Of a stretch of DNA of 14,550 bases, positions 1 to 7,748 are shown piece by piece. The first letter of the stretch is position 1; each line of letters starts with the position of its first letter. The stretch is from Deltaproteobacteria bacterium (GTDB lineage: Bacteria > Myxococcota_A > UBA796), in contig PALY01000124.1 of the NCBI GenBank assembly GCA_002707085.1, positions 1 to 14,550 of the forward strand, in the 5' to 3' direction. The notes beneath the pieces were generated by a model. It was given only the letters and a program-made list of their open reading frames with translations, was not told where the DNA came from and made no database searches. The translations under genes and the position numbers were made by a program.

Positions 1-5
1 TTGCT

Positions 6-236
6 TTACTCTGGTGTTGAGGCTTCAGGTGGCGGTGCAGTTCCGGCATCCTCAGGAGCCGCACCTTCCGCTGCCGCACCTTCAGGTGTGACCTCGCTGA
101 CGTCACCGGCTTCACCTTGTCCTGCAGCATCTGCAGTGGCGCCACCCACTTTATTGGCAGCCCTCATGACCCCCAATCCCTGATTGTGGTGTCTTGGGGG
201 GTGCAGGTGCGGAGGAAAGGGGAGTGCGCGTGCCAT
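6..236 (-). CDS. Small Ala/Pro/Glu-rich hypothetical protein
   Basis: This is a 76-residue reading frame that I do not recognise. The ATG at 236 is preceded on the minus strand by GAGGT with a 4-base spacer, a reasonable ribosome binding site, and the frame ends in TAA at 6-8. The N-terminal third is rich in His and Pro. From about residue 24 the protein becomes an Ala/Gly/Glu/Pro-rich low-complexity tail (motifs such as PEGAAAEGAAPEDAG), which would be disordered. An internal ATG at residue 24 is a possible alternative start and would give 53 residues. The opposite strand is also open across 1-183, so coding direction is not certain; the good ribosome site and the Glu-rich composition favour the minus strand. 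It diverges from the PhoX gene across about 114 bases. No function can be assigned. Confidence 0.35.
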   Translation of the reverse strand: MARALPFPPHLHPPRHHNQGLGVMRAANKVGGATADAAGQGEAGDVSEVTPEGAAAEGAAPEDAGTAPPPEASTPE

Positions 237-350
237 AAGTACCTCTGTTTCACTATATCTTAGAATAGACCGAAAAATTCATGCCGATGTCATCGATTAG
301 ACTCAGATCATTCAAATATTGATCATAGTAAGGTTGAAGGAGGCCCTGAC

Positions 351-1769
351 ATGAAAGAACAAAAGTCATCGCACTTGTGGAGCCGTCGAACCATTTTGGA
401 GCTGGGCGCCCTAAACACGATGATGTTGTTGTCCTGTAGGCGTCCACCCGTGAGCGGTGCTGCCGTGGAAAAGACGGACAACAAGGGGTCGAAAGAGCTT
501 TCTTCAATAGACTTTGGTCCGCTCCAGTCAGGGACCGCAGACTTTCTTGACCTTCCGTCTGGTTTTTCCGCCGTGGTTCTACAGCGAGCGGACGAACTTA
601 TGTCCTGTGGGAACAGAGTGCCGGCTCAGCCTGACGGAATGACGTGCCATGTGGACGCCGATGGAAACTACGTCTTGCTGCGCAATCATGAGTTGGGTGA
701 TGCCGCCTGGATGAGTAGACGTGGACCTGATGTGAAGACCGATATTTTTGTTGGTGGTGGCCCTCCTGCCTTGGCCTATAATTCTGCGGTGTTTGGTGGG
801 GTCTCACGCTTGGTGTTGAATCCAGAACGCCTTCGCATCGCCTTCGATGCAGAACAGGATGACTCCAAGCCCATCCTCCGATCAAATTTAGTGTTGGCTG
901 GGACCGAACTGAACTGTTCCGGCGGCCATGTTGCCGAAGGATGGATTTCTTGCGAAGAAACAGATCGTGCGGGCCATGGGTATGCATTTTTGACGCGCAT
1001 CGACGATGAAACACTGGTGGACGCACGGTCGCGTCGGATCACGTCTTGGGGCCGAATGAAGAGAGAGGGGGTCACCCTTGTTTCCGAGATCGGAGCTGTG
1101 TTTATGACGGAAGATCATGCCAATGGTTGTATGTACCGATTTGTGCCATCCGACCCAGCCCTTCCTATGGGGGAAGGCCAACTGGAAAGCATGGTTGTAG
1201 AGGGCGTGTCGGACACCGATCCGGAGACCCCTCTCAAAGAGGGTGCCAGTTGGCCGGTTCGCTGGGTGCGGATCGACGATCCCCAAGCTGCTGAAGCACC
1301 ATGTCGAGAGCAAGGGCAAGCCAAAGGTGCCAGCCGCTTTAATCGAGTTGAGGGGTCGGTTTGGGATGGGAGTTCCCTTTGGTTTATCGCGTCTACTGCG
1401 GGACCGGTCGGGGCGGGTCAAGTGTTTCGATATGACCCAGCCGCTGAACGACTGTTCCTTGAAGTTCAGGTCACAGACCGCGCTGTGCTTTCGATGCCTG
1501 ACAACGTGTGTTTGGCACCATGGGGCGAACTCCTCATGGCAGAAGATAACTACAACACGGGTGGTGGAGCGACCCATCAGTATATTCGAGGCTTGCGTGC
1601 GGACGGTACCGTCTACGACTTGGTCCGAAATTCAAAGAATACGCCCGATGACTGTGGGGCAGAGTTTTCTGGTCCATGTTTTTCCCCGGACGGAAAATAT
1701 CTATTCTTCAATGTGCAGACGCCAATCAACGCCACTGTGGCAGTTCGCGGTCCATGGAAGCGTGCATAG
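351..1769 (+). CDS. PhoX-family (DUF839) phosphatase, Tat-type putative lipoprotein
   Basis: The 472-residue protein belongs to the PhoX/DUF839 beta-propeller family. Characterised members are periplasmic alkaline phosphatases that use Ca and Fe to release phosphate from organic phosphate esters. The N-terminus has a twin-arginine-like motif (SRRTILE, residues 11-17), a hydrophobic stretch and a lipobox-like LLSC ending at Cys29, so Tat export with lipidation is predicted. Family landmarks appear in order: RNHEL (111-115), NCSGG...EGWISCEE (188-203), GHGYAF (208-213), TEDHANGCMYRF (253-264), RFNRVEG (329-335), PDNVCLAPWGELLMAEDN (383-400) and FSPDGKYLFFN...VRGPW (444-469). The Cys and acidic residues in the NCSGG and SCEE motifs lie where the family places metal ligands. 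Full length for the family. The start follows AAGGAGG at 337-343 with 7 bases of spacing. It appears monocistronic. Specificity for phosphate monoesters over diesters is not settled by sequence, and no convincing Pho box was seen upstream. Confidence 0.88.
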   Translation: MKEQKSSHLWSRRTILELGALNTMMLLSCRRPPVSGAAVEKTDNKGSKELSSIDFGPLQSGTADFLDLPSGFSAVVLQRADELMSCGNRVPAQPDGMTCHVDADGNYVLLRNHELGDAAWMSRRGPDVKTDIFVGGGPPALAYNSAVFGGVSRLVLNPERLRIAFDAEQDDSKPILRSNLVLAGTELNCSGGHVAEGWISCEETDRAGHGYAFLTRIDDETLVDARSRRITSWGRMKREGVTLVSEIGAVFMTEDHANGCMYRFVPSDPALPMGEGQLESMVVEGVSDTDPETPLKEGASWPVRWVRIDDPQAAEAPCREQGQAKGASRFNRVEGSVWDGSSLWFIASTAGPVGAGQVFRYDPAAERLFLEVQVTDRAVLSMPDNVCLAPWGELLMAEDNYNTGGGATHQYIRGLRADGTVYDLVRNSKNTPDDCGAEFSGPCFSPDGKYLFFNVQTPINATVAVRGPWKRA

Positions 1770-1793
1770 CGCTGTGTTTTAAACGGGTGTTTA

Positions 1794-1827
1794 GGCCCAG
1801 GGTGTGAACCCAGTGCCTTTTGTCTTT
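1794..1827 (+). terminator. Candidate rho-independent terminator after the PhoX-like gene
   Basis: A stem can be drawn from GGC at 1794-1796 pairing with GCC at 1815-1817 and GGGT at 1800-1803 pairing with ACCC at 1808-1811. It has a GTGA loop and two internal mismatches, and is followed by the T-rich stretch TTTTGTCTTT at 1818-1827. It lies 25 bases after the stop of the phosphatase gene and before the next gene's ribosome site, as expected for a terminator. Confidence 0.45.
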
Positions 1828-1901
1828 AAAAAAACCAAACTTCTTGGGCTTTGGCTTGACCCTTCCGCGCGCCTGTATCACCCTTCGTCTCGGAGGTCGG
1901 C

Positions 1902-2366
1902 ATGTCGATCTGGATCGCCGGTGCTGTAGGGGCCATCGTTGGGCTGTTGTTCGCCATGGTGTGGTTGGCGGCGATTCGTGTTTTGCTGCTGAAGATGCGG
2001 GAAAAAACCAAAGCTTCGATGGGTTCCATTTCTTCAAGTGCTTCCTCCAGTTCCCGGCCATTTGAACCCATCGCATCATTGCTTGACCCAGATGAAAGTG
2101 AACCCAAGACCCCCCTTCCAAGCCAGAGCATGGCTCCATTGAATTTCCGCCGATACGTTGAAGTCAAAGGTGCCATCCAGGGGTGGCGTGAGGCTGGAGA
2201 GGACATCGGGGAGCGACTGGATGACGTGTTTGGAATAACGCTACAGATCTTTACTCAGGCGGACGCTTGGTGGACCATGACATTGGACGGGAATGACGAG
2301 CAGTTGGCAGAAGTGGAGCGCCAGGTCTTGGTGTATGCAGAGCGGTATGGAGGCAAAGGAACCTAA
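1902..2366 (+). CDS. Single-pass membrane protein of unknown function
   Basis: This 154-residue protein is not recognised. It has one strong N-terminal membrane segment (about residues 4-30), followed by a basic patch (KMREKTK, 31-37), which by the positive-inside rule places the rest of the chain in the cytoplasm. A Ser-rich and acidic/Pro linker follows (about 42-78), then a compact C-terminal domain of about 75 residues with a Trp pair (AWWTMTLDG, 122-130) and an amphipathic C-terminal helix. The ATG is preceded by GGAGGT (1892-1897) with 4 bases of spacing. The stop lies 22 bases before the ATG of the 599-residue gene, so the two are probably co-transcribed. It could be a membrane anchor or partner for that downstream protein; this rests only on gene order. 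Confidence 0.75.
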   Translation: MSIWIAGAVGAIVGLLFAMVWLAAIRVLLLKMREKTKASMGSISSSASSSSRPFEPIASLLDPDESEPKTPLPSQSMAPLNFRRYVEVKGAIQGWREAGEDIGERLDDVFGITLQIFTQADAWWTMTLDGNDEQLAEVERQVLVYAERYGGKGT

Positions 2367-2388
2367 GATTTGATAGGTTTCATCCGTT

Positions 2389-4188
2389 ATGGCACAGCAA
2401 CCGATCTCACTGATTCCCATACAGCCCCCTCCGGTGGACCAAATCCGACGACGTGATGCGGAACCTTCGGAAAAGGGTGAACGACGTACTCGCTACACCT
2501 TGCCCGCGGGTTTGGACTCTCCCTCCCCCATTGGCTATCGAACTCGAATTTCAATGACGCAAGCGGAAGCGGACATGGCATCCGTGGTCTTTTCCTTGGG
2601 GCGTCCATCCGAATTTGTCGCAGGCGCCCCCATTACGGAACAAGAGCTATTTGAAGAGTCGAGTCTGGGGGTGATGAGTGCGCGCCAATCGACGAACTTT
2701 CGCGGTCATCATCAGGTGACTTTTGGTCCAGAGGATGCACCGGTTGTGGCCGAGATTCTTCGGGAAATGGAAGGCCTTGATGCGCCGGTACTCGATGACG
2801 CAGCCATGGTTCATGTTGTTCTGACTCGACCTTATCGGACTGCTTTTACACTGTTGCTCACTTTTGTGGGGCACTCGATGCTGGCGAACCTGTTGACTGT
2901 GCCTTGGCGTGCCTTCTCCAAACGGTGGTTCCACACCGATGACATTCCCACCATCGGCTACTTGCAGCATCTCCATTTGGGGATCTTGGCAGACGCGATG
3001 GAACGAGCCGCTGTCTTGGCGTCGGACGGTCGACGGGCTGCGCAGGTATTCATGGGACCGTTTGCGAGCAAAGAAATGCGCAAGCGCAATCGGGATGGAA
3101 TCGCTCGACTGCAAGACATGTGTGGCCTTACTGCAGATGACACTTCAAGAGGTTGGCGGGTGGGCATCGTTGCGCAGGTGGGTACGGTGGCACAGCCAAT
3201 CCCCATGACTCGGGAGGTCTGTAGGAAGGTTGCTGCCAACTTAATGGCCTTTCGCAGTGAACGAATCCAACCCGGTGTGAATGCGGAAGAGTCGGCGCCG
3301 GATGCCTACCAGCACAGGCAAGATATGGACGTGCCTGAAGAGTTGGCCTTTATGGCCGCTCGAGCCGCATACAACGGTTTCATGCATTGGTCTGGTTGTG
3401 ACCGAGATCAGGCCAAGAACTTGTTGTTGTTGGAGCGTATGGATGTTTTGTCGGATGGTGGCAAGGAACGTTTGCGTCAGATTCGAAAGGAAAACAACGA
3501 CATCACGGATCTGTTGATCAAGAACCTTCCCTTGTGGGCAGACATGCCTTTGGGAAAAGCCCTTAGCCGCAACGCGAATCGTGGCCGGAAAGCTTTTGCT
3601 TTGGTCGGGCAGCGCATCTATGTGGGGGGGCTTGATAAAGATGAAGTCACCAATGCGGGCTTGGATACCACCTTGGCGTGCCAAGCATTTGGTGCAGCAG
3701 CCAGTCGTTCATCAAAGGTGTGTGAGTTGTCGGGGTGTATCGATCTTCCCGACAGCTGTGACTTGCTTGTTGGGACCTGTGTAATGGCGGGTCCGGTGAA
3801 CCAAAACGACATTGGTAAGCAGTTTTATGGTTTCAAGGATTTGCTTGCTGGGTCTCATCCTGACTTGAACCCAACGTCGATGTTGGTTTGGACACTCAAG
3901 GCGAAAACGGTGGCAGATCCGCTTGGAAACGAAGAACAGTTGCTCAGTGCCAAACGCAAAGGGGCTTTGGTGGATTTACGACCAGGACCCCATGAGGTCG
4001 TAGACATTGTCGTTGATGGCAAACGGCGTGCTTTGCGAAAGTCAGGTGCGAGGGTCAATCAGGAGCGTGCTTTTGCTGATCAGGGCAACTTTGTGACAGG
4101 GCCAGACAACCGGCCCATCCCAGGGAATGAAGGTTCGGCGTGGCCACGGAAGTGGGCAAATGCTGTTTTATGGGGAAATAAGGGATGA
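2389..4188 (+). CDS. Uncharacterised 599-residue protein coupled to a MaoC-like hydratase
   Basis: I do not recognise this protein. The first 60 residues are Pro/Arg-rich and probably flexible. A mixed hydrophobic stretch (152-171, AFTLLLTFVGHSMLANLLTV) could be a buried helix or a marginal membrane segment. A central, mostly helical and charged region (about 190-400) follows. The C-terminal third holds a cysteine cluster at 431, 445, 450, 457 and 464, with spacing unlike a classical zinc ribbon or ferredoxin. There is no signal peptide, so it is probably cytoplasmic. The start at 2389 has only a weak ribosome site (ATAGG at 2373-2377), consistent with coupling to the upstream gene 22 bases away. 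The stop TGA overlaps the ATG of the next gene (ATGA at 4185-4188), strong evidence of translational coupling. A role with acyl-CoA chemistry is guilt by association only. Confidence 0.8.
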   Translation: MAQQPISLIPIQPPPVDQIRRRDAEPSEKGERRTRYTLPAGLDSPSPIGYRTRISMTQAEADMASVVFSLGRPSEFVAGAPITEQELFEESSLGVMSARQSTNFRGHHQVTFGPEDAPVVAEILREMEGLDAPVLDDAAMVHVVLTRPYRTAFTLLLTFVGHSMLANLLTVPWRAFSKRWFHTDDIPTIGYLQHLHLGILADAMERAAVLASDGRRAAQVFMGPFASKEMRKRNRDGIARLQDMCGLTADDTSRGWRVGIVAQVGTVAQPIPMTREVCRKVAANLMAFRSERIQPGVNAEESAPDAYQHRQDMDVPEELAFMAARAAYNGFMHWSGCDRDQAKNLLLLERMDVLSDGGKERLRQIRKENNDITDLLIKNLPLWADMPLGKALSRNANRGRKAFALVGQRIYVGGLDKDEVTNAGLDTTLACQAFGAAASRSSKVCELSGCIDLPDSCDLLVGTCVMAGPVNQNDIGKQFYGFKDLLAGSHPDLNPTSMLVWTLKAKTVADPLGNEEQLLSAKRKGALVDLRPGPHEVVDIVVDGKRRALRKSGARVNQERAFADQGNFVTGPDNRPIPGNEGSAWPRKWANAVLWGNKG

Positions 4189-5042
4189 CAACGCGAATGG
4201 AATTCAGTGAGGCGCCTACTGGGTGGCCGATGCTTGTCAAAGCGGCGATATCCAGGAAGCCGGGGCTGAAGGAAGGGGAAGATATCGGCCGTTTCGAAGC
4301 GGCTGTTCAGGGCGTTTCTACAGCCGGTTTGAGTGAGTATCAGGACATTTGTGGATTTCCACGGTCCGATATTTTGCCCATCACATTCCCTCAGGTGGTC
4401 GCATCTCCGCTCCACCTTGCCATCCTCACGCACAAGAGTTTTCCTCTTCCCGCCATGGGATTGGTTCATGTTTCAAGTCGAATCACACAAGAGCGAGGCA
4501 TTCGTGCAGATGAGTCGTTGGATGTGAACTGTTGGGTCGAAGGGCAGCGGCCGGCCAGAAAAGGGTGTGAAGCTGACCTAATTACGCAGGTCTCGGTGGG
4601 CGGAGAATTGGTGTGGGAGAGCATTACGACTGTGTTGTCACGTGCGGCAAAGGGGCACGGAGAAAAGAGTGCAGCACCGCCCGTTCCGGAGCCGGTCCCA
4701 AGCCGTTCAACCGTGTGGAAAATGAAGACCGACTTGGGGCGTCGATACTCCGCCATCGCGGGCGATAGGAACCCCATCCATTTGTATGCATGGAGTGCCA
4801 AACTGTTGGGCTTTCGGCGCCACATTATCCACGGTATGTGGCTGCTCGCTCGGGCGATGGCTGAACTCGATGATGATTGTGGAGATGGTCGTTTGGTGGT
4901 GGATGTGTCCTTCAAGCGTCCCGTATTTTTGCCGGGTCGGGCCTCTTTTCTGTCCGGTCCACATGAAAAAGGTACAGCGTTTAGGCTGCTCCATCCGGAG
5001 ACTGAAAAGGTTCACCTGTATGGTCAAGTAACGACGGGCTAG
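4185..5042 (+). CDS. MaoC-like double-hotdog acyl-CoA hydratase/dehydratase
   Basis: This 285-residue protein has two hotdog domains. The C-terminal half (about 175-285) carries the hydratase-2 motif YSAIAGDRNPIHLYA (188-202), with the expected catalytic Asp194 and His199, then GF(209-210) and IIHGM (214-218). This is the signature of R-specific enoyl-CoA hydratases and MaoC-like dehydratases, which add water to or remove it from acyl thioesters. The N-terminal half (about 10-150) resembles a non-catalytic hotdog, with LPITFPQVVASPLHLAIL at 64-81, as in two-domain family members. A Pro-rich linker (about 163-174) joins them. The start codon overlaps the stop of the 599-residue gene (ATGA), so the two are translationally coupled. 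The substrate is unknown; polyketide, fatty-acid or other CoA thioesters are all possible. No ketoacyl synthase, reductase or thiolase is visible nearby. Confidence 0.85.
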   Translation: MTTRMEFSEAPTGWPMLVKAAISRKPGLKEGEDIGRFEAAVQGVSTAGLSEYQDICGFPRSDILPITFPQVVASPLHLAILTHKSFPLPAMGLVHVSSRITQERGIRADESLDVNCWVEGQRPARKGCEADLITQVSVGGELVWESITTVLSRAAKGHGEKSAAPPVPEPVPSRSTVWKMKTDLGRRYSAIAGDRNPIHLYAWSAKLLGFRRHIIHGMWLLARAMAELDDDCGDGRLVVDVSFKRPVFLPGRASFLSGPHEKGTAFRLLHPETEKVHLYGQVTTG

Positions 5043-5055
5043 CCCATGATGGGCT
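5041..5055. terminator. Hairpin between convergent genes
   Basis: A perfect 6-bp stem, AGCCCA (5041-5046) with TGGGCT (5050-5055) and a TGA loop, begins inside the stop codon of the hydratase gene. It lies in the 50-base gap before the end of the convergent glyoxalase II gene. No T-run follows, so it is at best a weak terminator or an RNA 3'-end stabiliser. Confidence 0.3.
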
Positions 5056-5092
5056 GGGGTCTGATGTGTCCAGAAAGCAGACGGTCGAGGCT

Positions 5093-5962
5093 CTAAATTG
5101 GCAGTACGTCGTCGGGCATTGCCCGATGGTCTCGGCGATCCTTCCATTCTCGTAATGCCGTGAATACAGCAACGGGGTCATTATCGTCGATGGCGGGAAA
5201 CTCTTCTTTGACTCGCCACCTGATCTCCGGTGTTGACACCCGAAGGAATGGATTTGTGGCTCGTTCTTCTGCGATTGTGGACGGAACTACGGAAGCGCCA
5301 ATATTTCGCATCGCCCAAACGCCTTGGATTCGTTTTCGAAGGTCCGCGTTGTCTCTGTCGACCATCCAGGCGAACTTCAGATTGTCTTGAGTGTATTCAT
5401 GCGCACAGCAAACTTTAGTGTTTGGAGGAAGCTGTGCAAGACGATGAAGACTCTCGTACATTTTTGATGGTGGGCCATCGAACAGGTACCCGCAACCACC
5501 CGAAAACATTGTGTCTCCACAGAACAGAATATTATCAAATACGAACGAAATGTGACCATCGATATGGCCTTCAGTCAATAGAACAGCGCCTTGCACATCA
5601 CCGATTTGAACCCGGCTACCTTCACGTACACGCTCAGTGATTCCGGGGATTTCATTGGCCCTGGATTCGCAGCCGACCACACGCATCGTTCGAAGCAGGT
5701 GTTTCTTTTCAAGGGCTCGATTGATGCCAATATGGTCGGGGTGAGTATGGGTGTTGAGGATCGCCGTCAGGCGTATGCCGTTAGCGCGACAATACTGGAG
5801 TACCGCATCCGCTTCCGGTCCATCAACGGCAGCTGTTTCCCGAGTCTGTGTACAAACTGCGAGCCAGATGAGGTTGTCTTGCGCAGACGGCACTTGATGA
5901 ATTTCAAGCGCACCAGAGGCGGACAAAAAAGGTGCGCTGGGTCGAGTGACTACGTGCGGCAT
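5093..5962 (-). CDS. gloB: Hydroxyacylglutathione hydrolase (glyoxalase II)
   Basis: The 289-residue protein is a metallo-beta-lactamase-fold glyoxalase II. In the family it hydrolyses S-D-lactoylglutathione to D-lactate and glutathione, the second step of methylglyoxal detoxification in the cytoplasm. The binuclear metal motif THTHPDH (71-77) is intact, followed by His133 in TEGHIDGHI, Asp150 in CGDTMFSGGCG and His188 in CAHEYTQDNLKFA. The last is a glyoxalase II hallmark, as is ATNPFLR (235-241). I chose the ATG at 5962: the frame stays open to 6052, but that would overlap the upstream gene, and the family's core begins near residue 20 of this model (LEIHQVPSAQDNLIW). No strong ribosome site is visible. 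It starts 25 bases after the upstream lipoprotein gene, so the two may be co-transcribed. It has about 15-20 extra N-terminal residues compared with usual members. Confidence 0.88.
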   Translation of the reverse strand: MPHVVTRPSAPFLSASGALEIHQVPSAQDNLIWLAVCTQTRETAAVDGPEADAVLQYCRANGIRLTAILNTHTHPDHIGINRALEKKHLLRTMRVVGCESRANEIPGITERVREGSRVQIGDVQGAVLLTEGHIDGHISFVFDNILFCGDTMFSGGCGYLFDGPPSKMYESLHRLAQLPPNTKVCCAHEYTQDNLKFAWMVDRDNADLRKRIQGVWAMRNIGASVVPSTIAEERATNPFLRVSTPEIRWRVKEEFPAIDDNDPVAVFTALREWKDRRDHRAMPDDVLPI

Positions 5963-5987
5963 CTGTACACAAACTGAGGGTTCCGAT

Positions 5988-6893
5988 CTATCGGTAATTC
6001 CCGTCTGGAATGACCGTTGGCAGTTTGTACTGTGGATCAGTGAGAAGTGCATGTAAGGCGGTATCAGTTTCTATGAATTGTTCGGCCGTACAGGCCTCCC
6101 ATTCATGTGCAATCTCCTCACACCGGCCTTCATAATCTTGCGCTCCAAGCAGTGATGTGAGTCCCCAGTAGAAGTACTCGACCATCATGCACTCGTAGTC
6201 ACAGGTTTCATCGTCATAATGGTACCAACCTTCTTCCGGGTAACGATCCGGAACGCTCTCGAAATGTCCACCACGTGCGGTATCCATTGCTTGGGCCAGT
6301 AAACTGTCGTTCTCGATTGCCAGGTCTGCGTGTACTGCAGAGAAGCCTCCGGATTGAACGAGATGGAGTACTTCCTCCAGTGTTGCATCAAAACGCCCTC
6401 CGGGCACTGAACCCCCGGGCAGTGTTTCCTCTGCATACAAGTCTTGAAGATGCATGTCAGGCAGTGCGTCGAAATCCAGTTCTTCAAAAATGTTTTCGGC
6501 CTCTCTTTCTGTACCAAACATGACCAAGCCTGAACCATCGTATGAATCCGTCAGTGCGCTTAGGGCCGCGGGGTCATCGACCGTTCCGTCTTCATTGTTG
6601 TCTAAGTATTCGGCCATCACTGCTGCGGCGTGAAGTAGCTTTTCGTCAGGGACTGTGCTGGTGGCCAATATATGGATGCCAAAGATGTTGACGTACTTTG
6701 AGAACACATCTTGGAATGGTGAAAGGGTACCATCTGGGATGCCAGTGATATCGAACATGTCGTCATCACCCGGGTCGTCTGTCTGTGGTTCGCCTGTGTC
6801 TTCAGGTGGTTCAGAATCCATGTCAGTGTCGGATCCGTCCTTGGATGAAGGGGAGCAGTGAAAGAGAAGGCTCAATAGGATGACAAGGCGCAT
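5988..6893 (-). CDS. Putative lipoprotein with EF-hand-like loop and EExxH motif
   Basis: This 301-residue exported protein is of unknown function. A short signal peptide (MRLVILLSLLFHC) would put the lipidated residue at Cys13, although His at -1 is unusual for a lipobox. An Asp/Glu/Pro/Thr linker (about 18-50) follows. The globular part starts near residue 58 and includes VNIFGIHILAT (68-78) and an EF-hand-like calcium loop, DNNEDGTVDD (98-107). It also has ATLEEVLHLV (170-179), in which E173-E174-x-x-H177 suggests a metal site, and a C-terminal region with CDYECMMVEYFYWGL (231-245) and DPQY..PTVIPDG. I recall similar uncharacterised proteins in other bacteria, but no named family can be given. 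The start was set at 6893 because TTGGAG (6900-6905) lies 6 bases upstream and the signal peptide begins there; a longer frame reaches 6935. It is divergent from the YhhQ-like gene and upstream of the glyoxalase gene. Confidence 0.75.
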   Translation of the reverse strand: MRLVILLSLLFHCSPSSKDGSDTDMDSEPPEDTGEPQTDDPGDDDMFDITGIPDGTLSPFQDVFSKYVNIFGIHILATSTVPDEKLLHAAAVMAEYLDNNEDGTVDDPAALSALTDSYDGSGLVMFGTEREAENIFEELDFDALPDMHLQDLYAEETLPGGSVPGGRFDATLEEVLHLVQSGGFSAVHADLAIENDSLLAQAMDTARGGHFESVPDRYPEEGWYHYDDETCDYECMMVEYFYWGLTSLLGAQDYEGRCEEIAHEWEACTAEQFIETDTALHALLTDPQYKLPTVIPDGNYR

Positions 6894-6967
6894 AGTTGAC
6901 TCCAAGGTGTGCGAAGCATGCATGGCAGTGGGCAAACTCGCAAGTGTTTGGATATGGTAGTTGTCTG
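6894..6967. promoter_or_regulatory. Divergent intergenic region
   Basis: These 74 bases separate the lipoprotein gene (minus) from the YhhQ-like transporter gene (plus) and must carry at least one promoter. The ribosome site for the minus gene is at 6900-6905. I see no convincing -35/-10 pair, and no structure resembling a preQ1 riboswitch, which sometimes precedes queuosine-precursor transporter genes. Confidence 0.35.
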
Positions 6968-7729
6968 ATGAGTGATCTGCACCCCATCGAAGCGAGTGAA
7001 ATTCACGCCCGACGTGAGCGTGTTTTTCTTGTGATATCGGGCTTGTTCCTCGGGTCGCTGACCATGTTGAATATCCTTGGGTTGACCCGGTTTATCGACC
7101 TGAGTTTTTCGGTTTTTGGTTTTGATATTCCGATGCCCCTTGCGGTTGGGGTATTGCCGTACCCAGTCACCTTCTTGTGTACAGATCTTATCTCTGAAGT
7201 GTACGGCAAGAAGCGCGCATCCAATGTGGTCTGGATGGGTTTCTTTCTCAATATTTGGGTGGCGCTCATTCTCTGGCTCGGAGGTATTTTACCGCCCGAA
7301 ATCGCCATGGATCCTGCGACGGGCCTACCGCCTGAGGGTACGGACGGCCGCTTGTTTTTCCAAGTCCAGCATTTGGCTTTTGGTTCTGTCATTGCATCCA
7401 TGACGGCCTATTTGGTTGCCCAATTGTGTGATGTTCACCTGTACCATTTCTGGAAACGGCTCACGAATGGTCGTCATTTGTGGCTTCGAAACAACGGCAG
7501 CACCATGGTCAGCCAACTGGTCGACTCTTTCGCTGTCATGACGGTGACTCATTTTTATGCGAATGGATTGCCCATTGATGCAGAGGCTGATTTATGGCCT
7601 CAGTTGTGGACATTCATTCTTGCTGGGTATGTGTTCAAGCTGGTCTGCGCAGCCGTGGATACGTTGCCGCTGTATGTCTTGGTCCGTTGGTTAGAGCAGT
7701 ACCTACAGGTTGATACGAAGGCGACATAG
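6968..7729 (+). CDS. YhhQ/VUT-family queuosine precursor transporter
   Basis: The 253-residue protein is a multi-pass inner-membrane protein with about six hydrophobic segments (roughly 19-38, 44-72, 88-106, 134-155, 183-199 and 212-239). The motif TFLCTDLISEVYGKKRA (68-84) is the signature of the VUT family (PF02592); its member YhhQ imports queuosine precursors such as preQ0/preQ1 for tRNA modification. GSTMVSQLVDSF (177-188) is a second conserved patch of the family. I chose ATG 6968 because it matches the usual family length; an upstream TTG at 6896 would add 24 unlikely residues. The ribosome site is weak (GGTAG a few bases upstream). No queuosine biosynthesis gene is adjacent. Family assignment is firm, while the exact substrate is inferred. 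Confidence 0.88.
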   Translation: MSDLHPIEASEIHARRERVFLVISGLFLGSLTMLNILGLTRFIDLSFSVFGFDIPMPLAVGVLPYPVTFLCTDLISEVYGKKRASNVVWMGFFLNIWVALILWLGGILPPEIAMDPATGLPPEGTDGRLFFQVQHLAFGSVIASMTAYLVAQLCDVHLYHFWKRLTNGRHLWLRNNGSTMVSQLVDSFAVMTVTHFYANGLPIDAEADLWPQLWTFILAGYVFKLVCAAVDTLPLYVLVRWLEQYLQVDTKAT

Positions 7730-7748
7730 GTGGTGGTACAACCTTGTC

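Noticed and set aside
1..183. Plus-strand open frame beginning TTG at the left edge, Ala/Ser/Pro-rich
   Set aside because: It could be the tail of a protein entering from the left, but it is the mirror of the minus-strand Ala/Pro/Glu frame. The minus frame has a ribosome site and more natural composition, so I kept only that one, at low confidence.
288..325. Possible Pho box upstream of the PhoX-like gene
   Set aside because: TGTCAT at 288-293 matches one half-site, but no second half-site is present at the proper spacing.
6894..6967. Possible preQ1 riboswitch before the YhhQ-like gene
   Set aside because: The leader is only 74 bases, and I could not find the short stem plus A-rich tail and ribosome-site pairing expected for a preQ1 riboswitch.
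6896..6967. Upstream TTG start for the YhhQ-like transporter
   Set aside because: It would add 24 residues with no membrane or family character, and would occupy the promoter region and ribosome site of the divergent lipoprotein gene.
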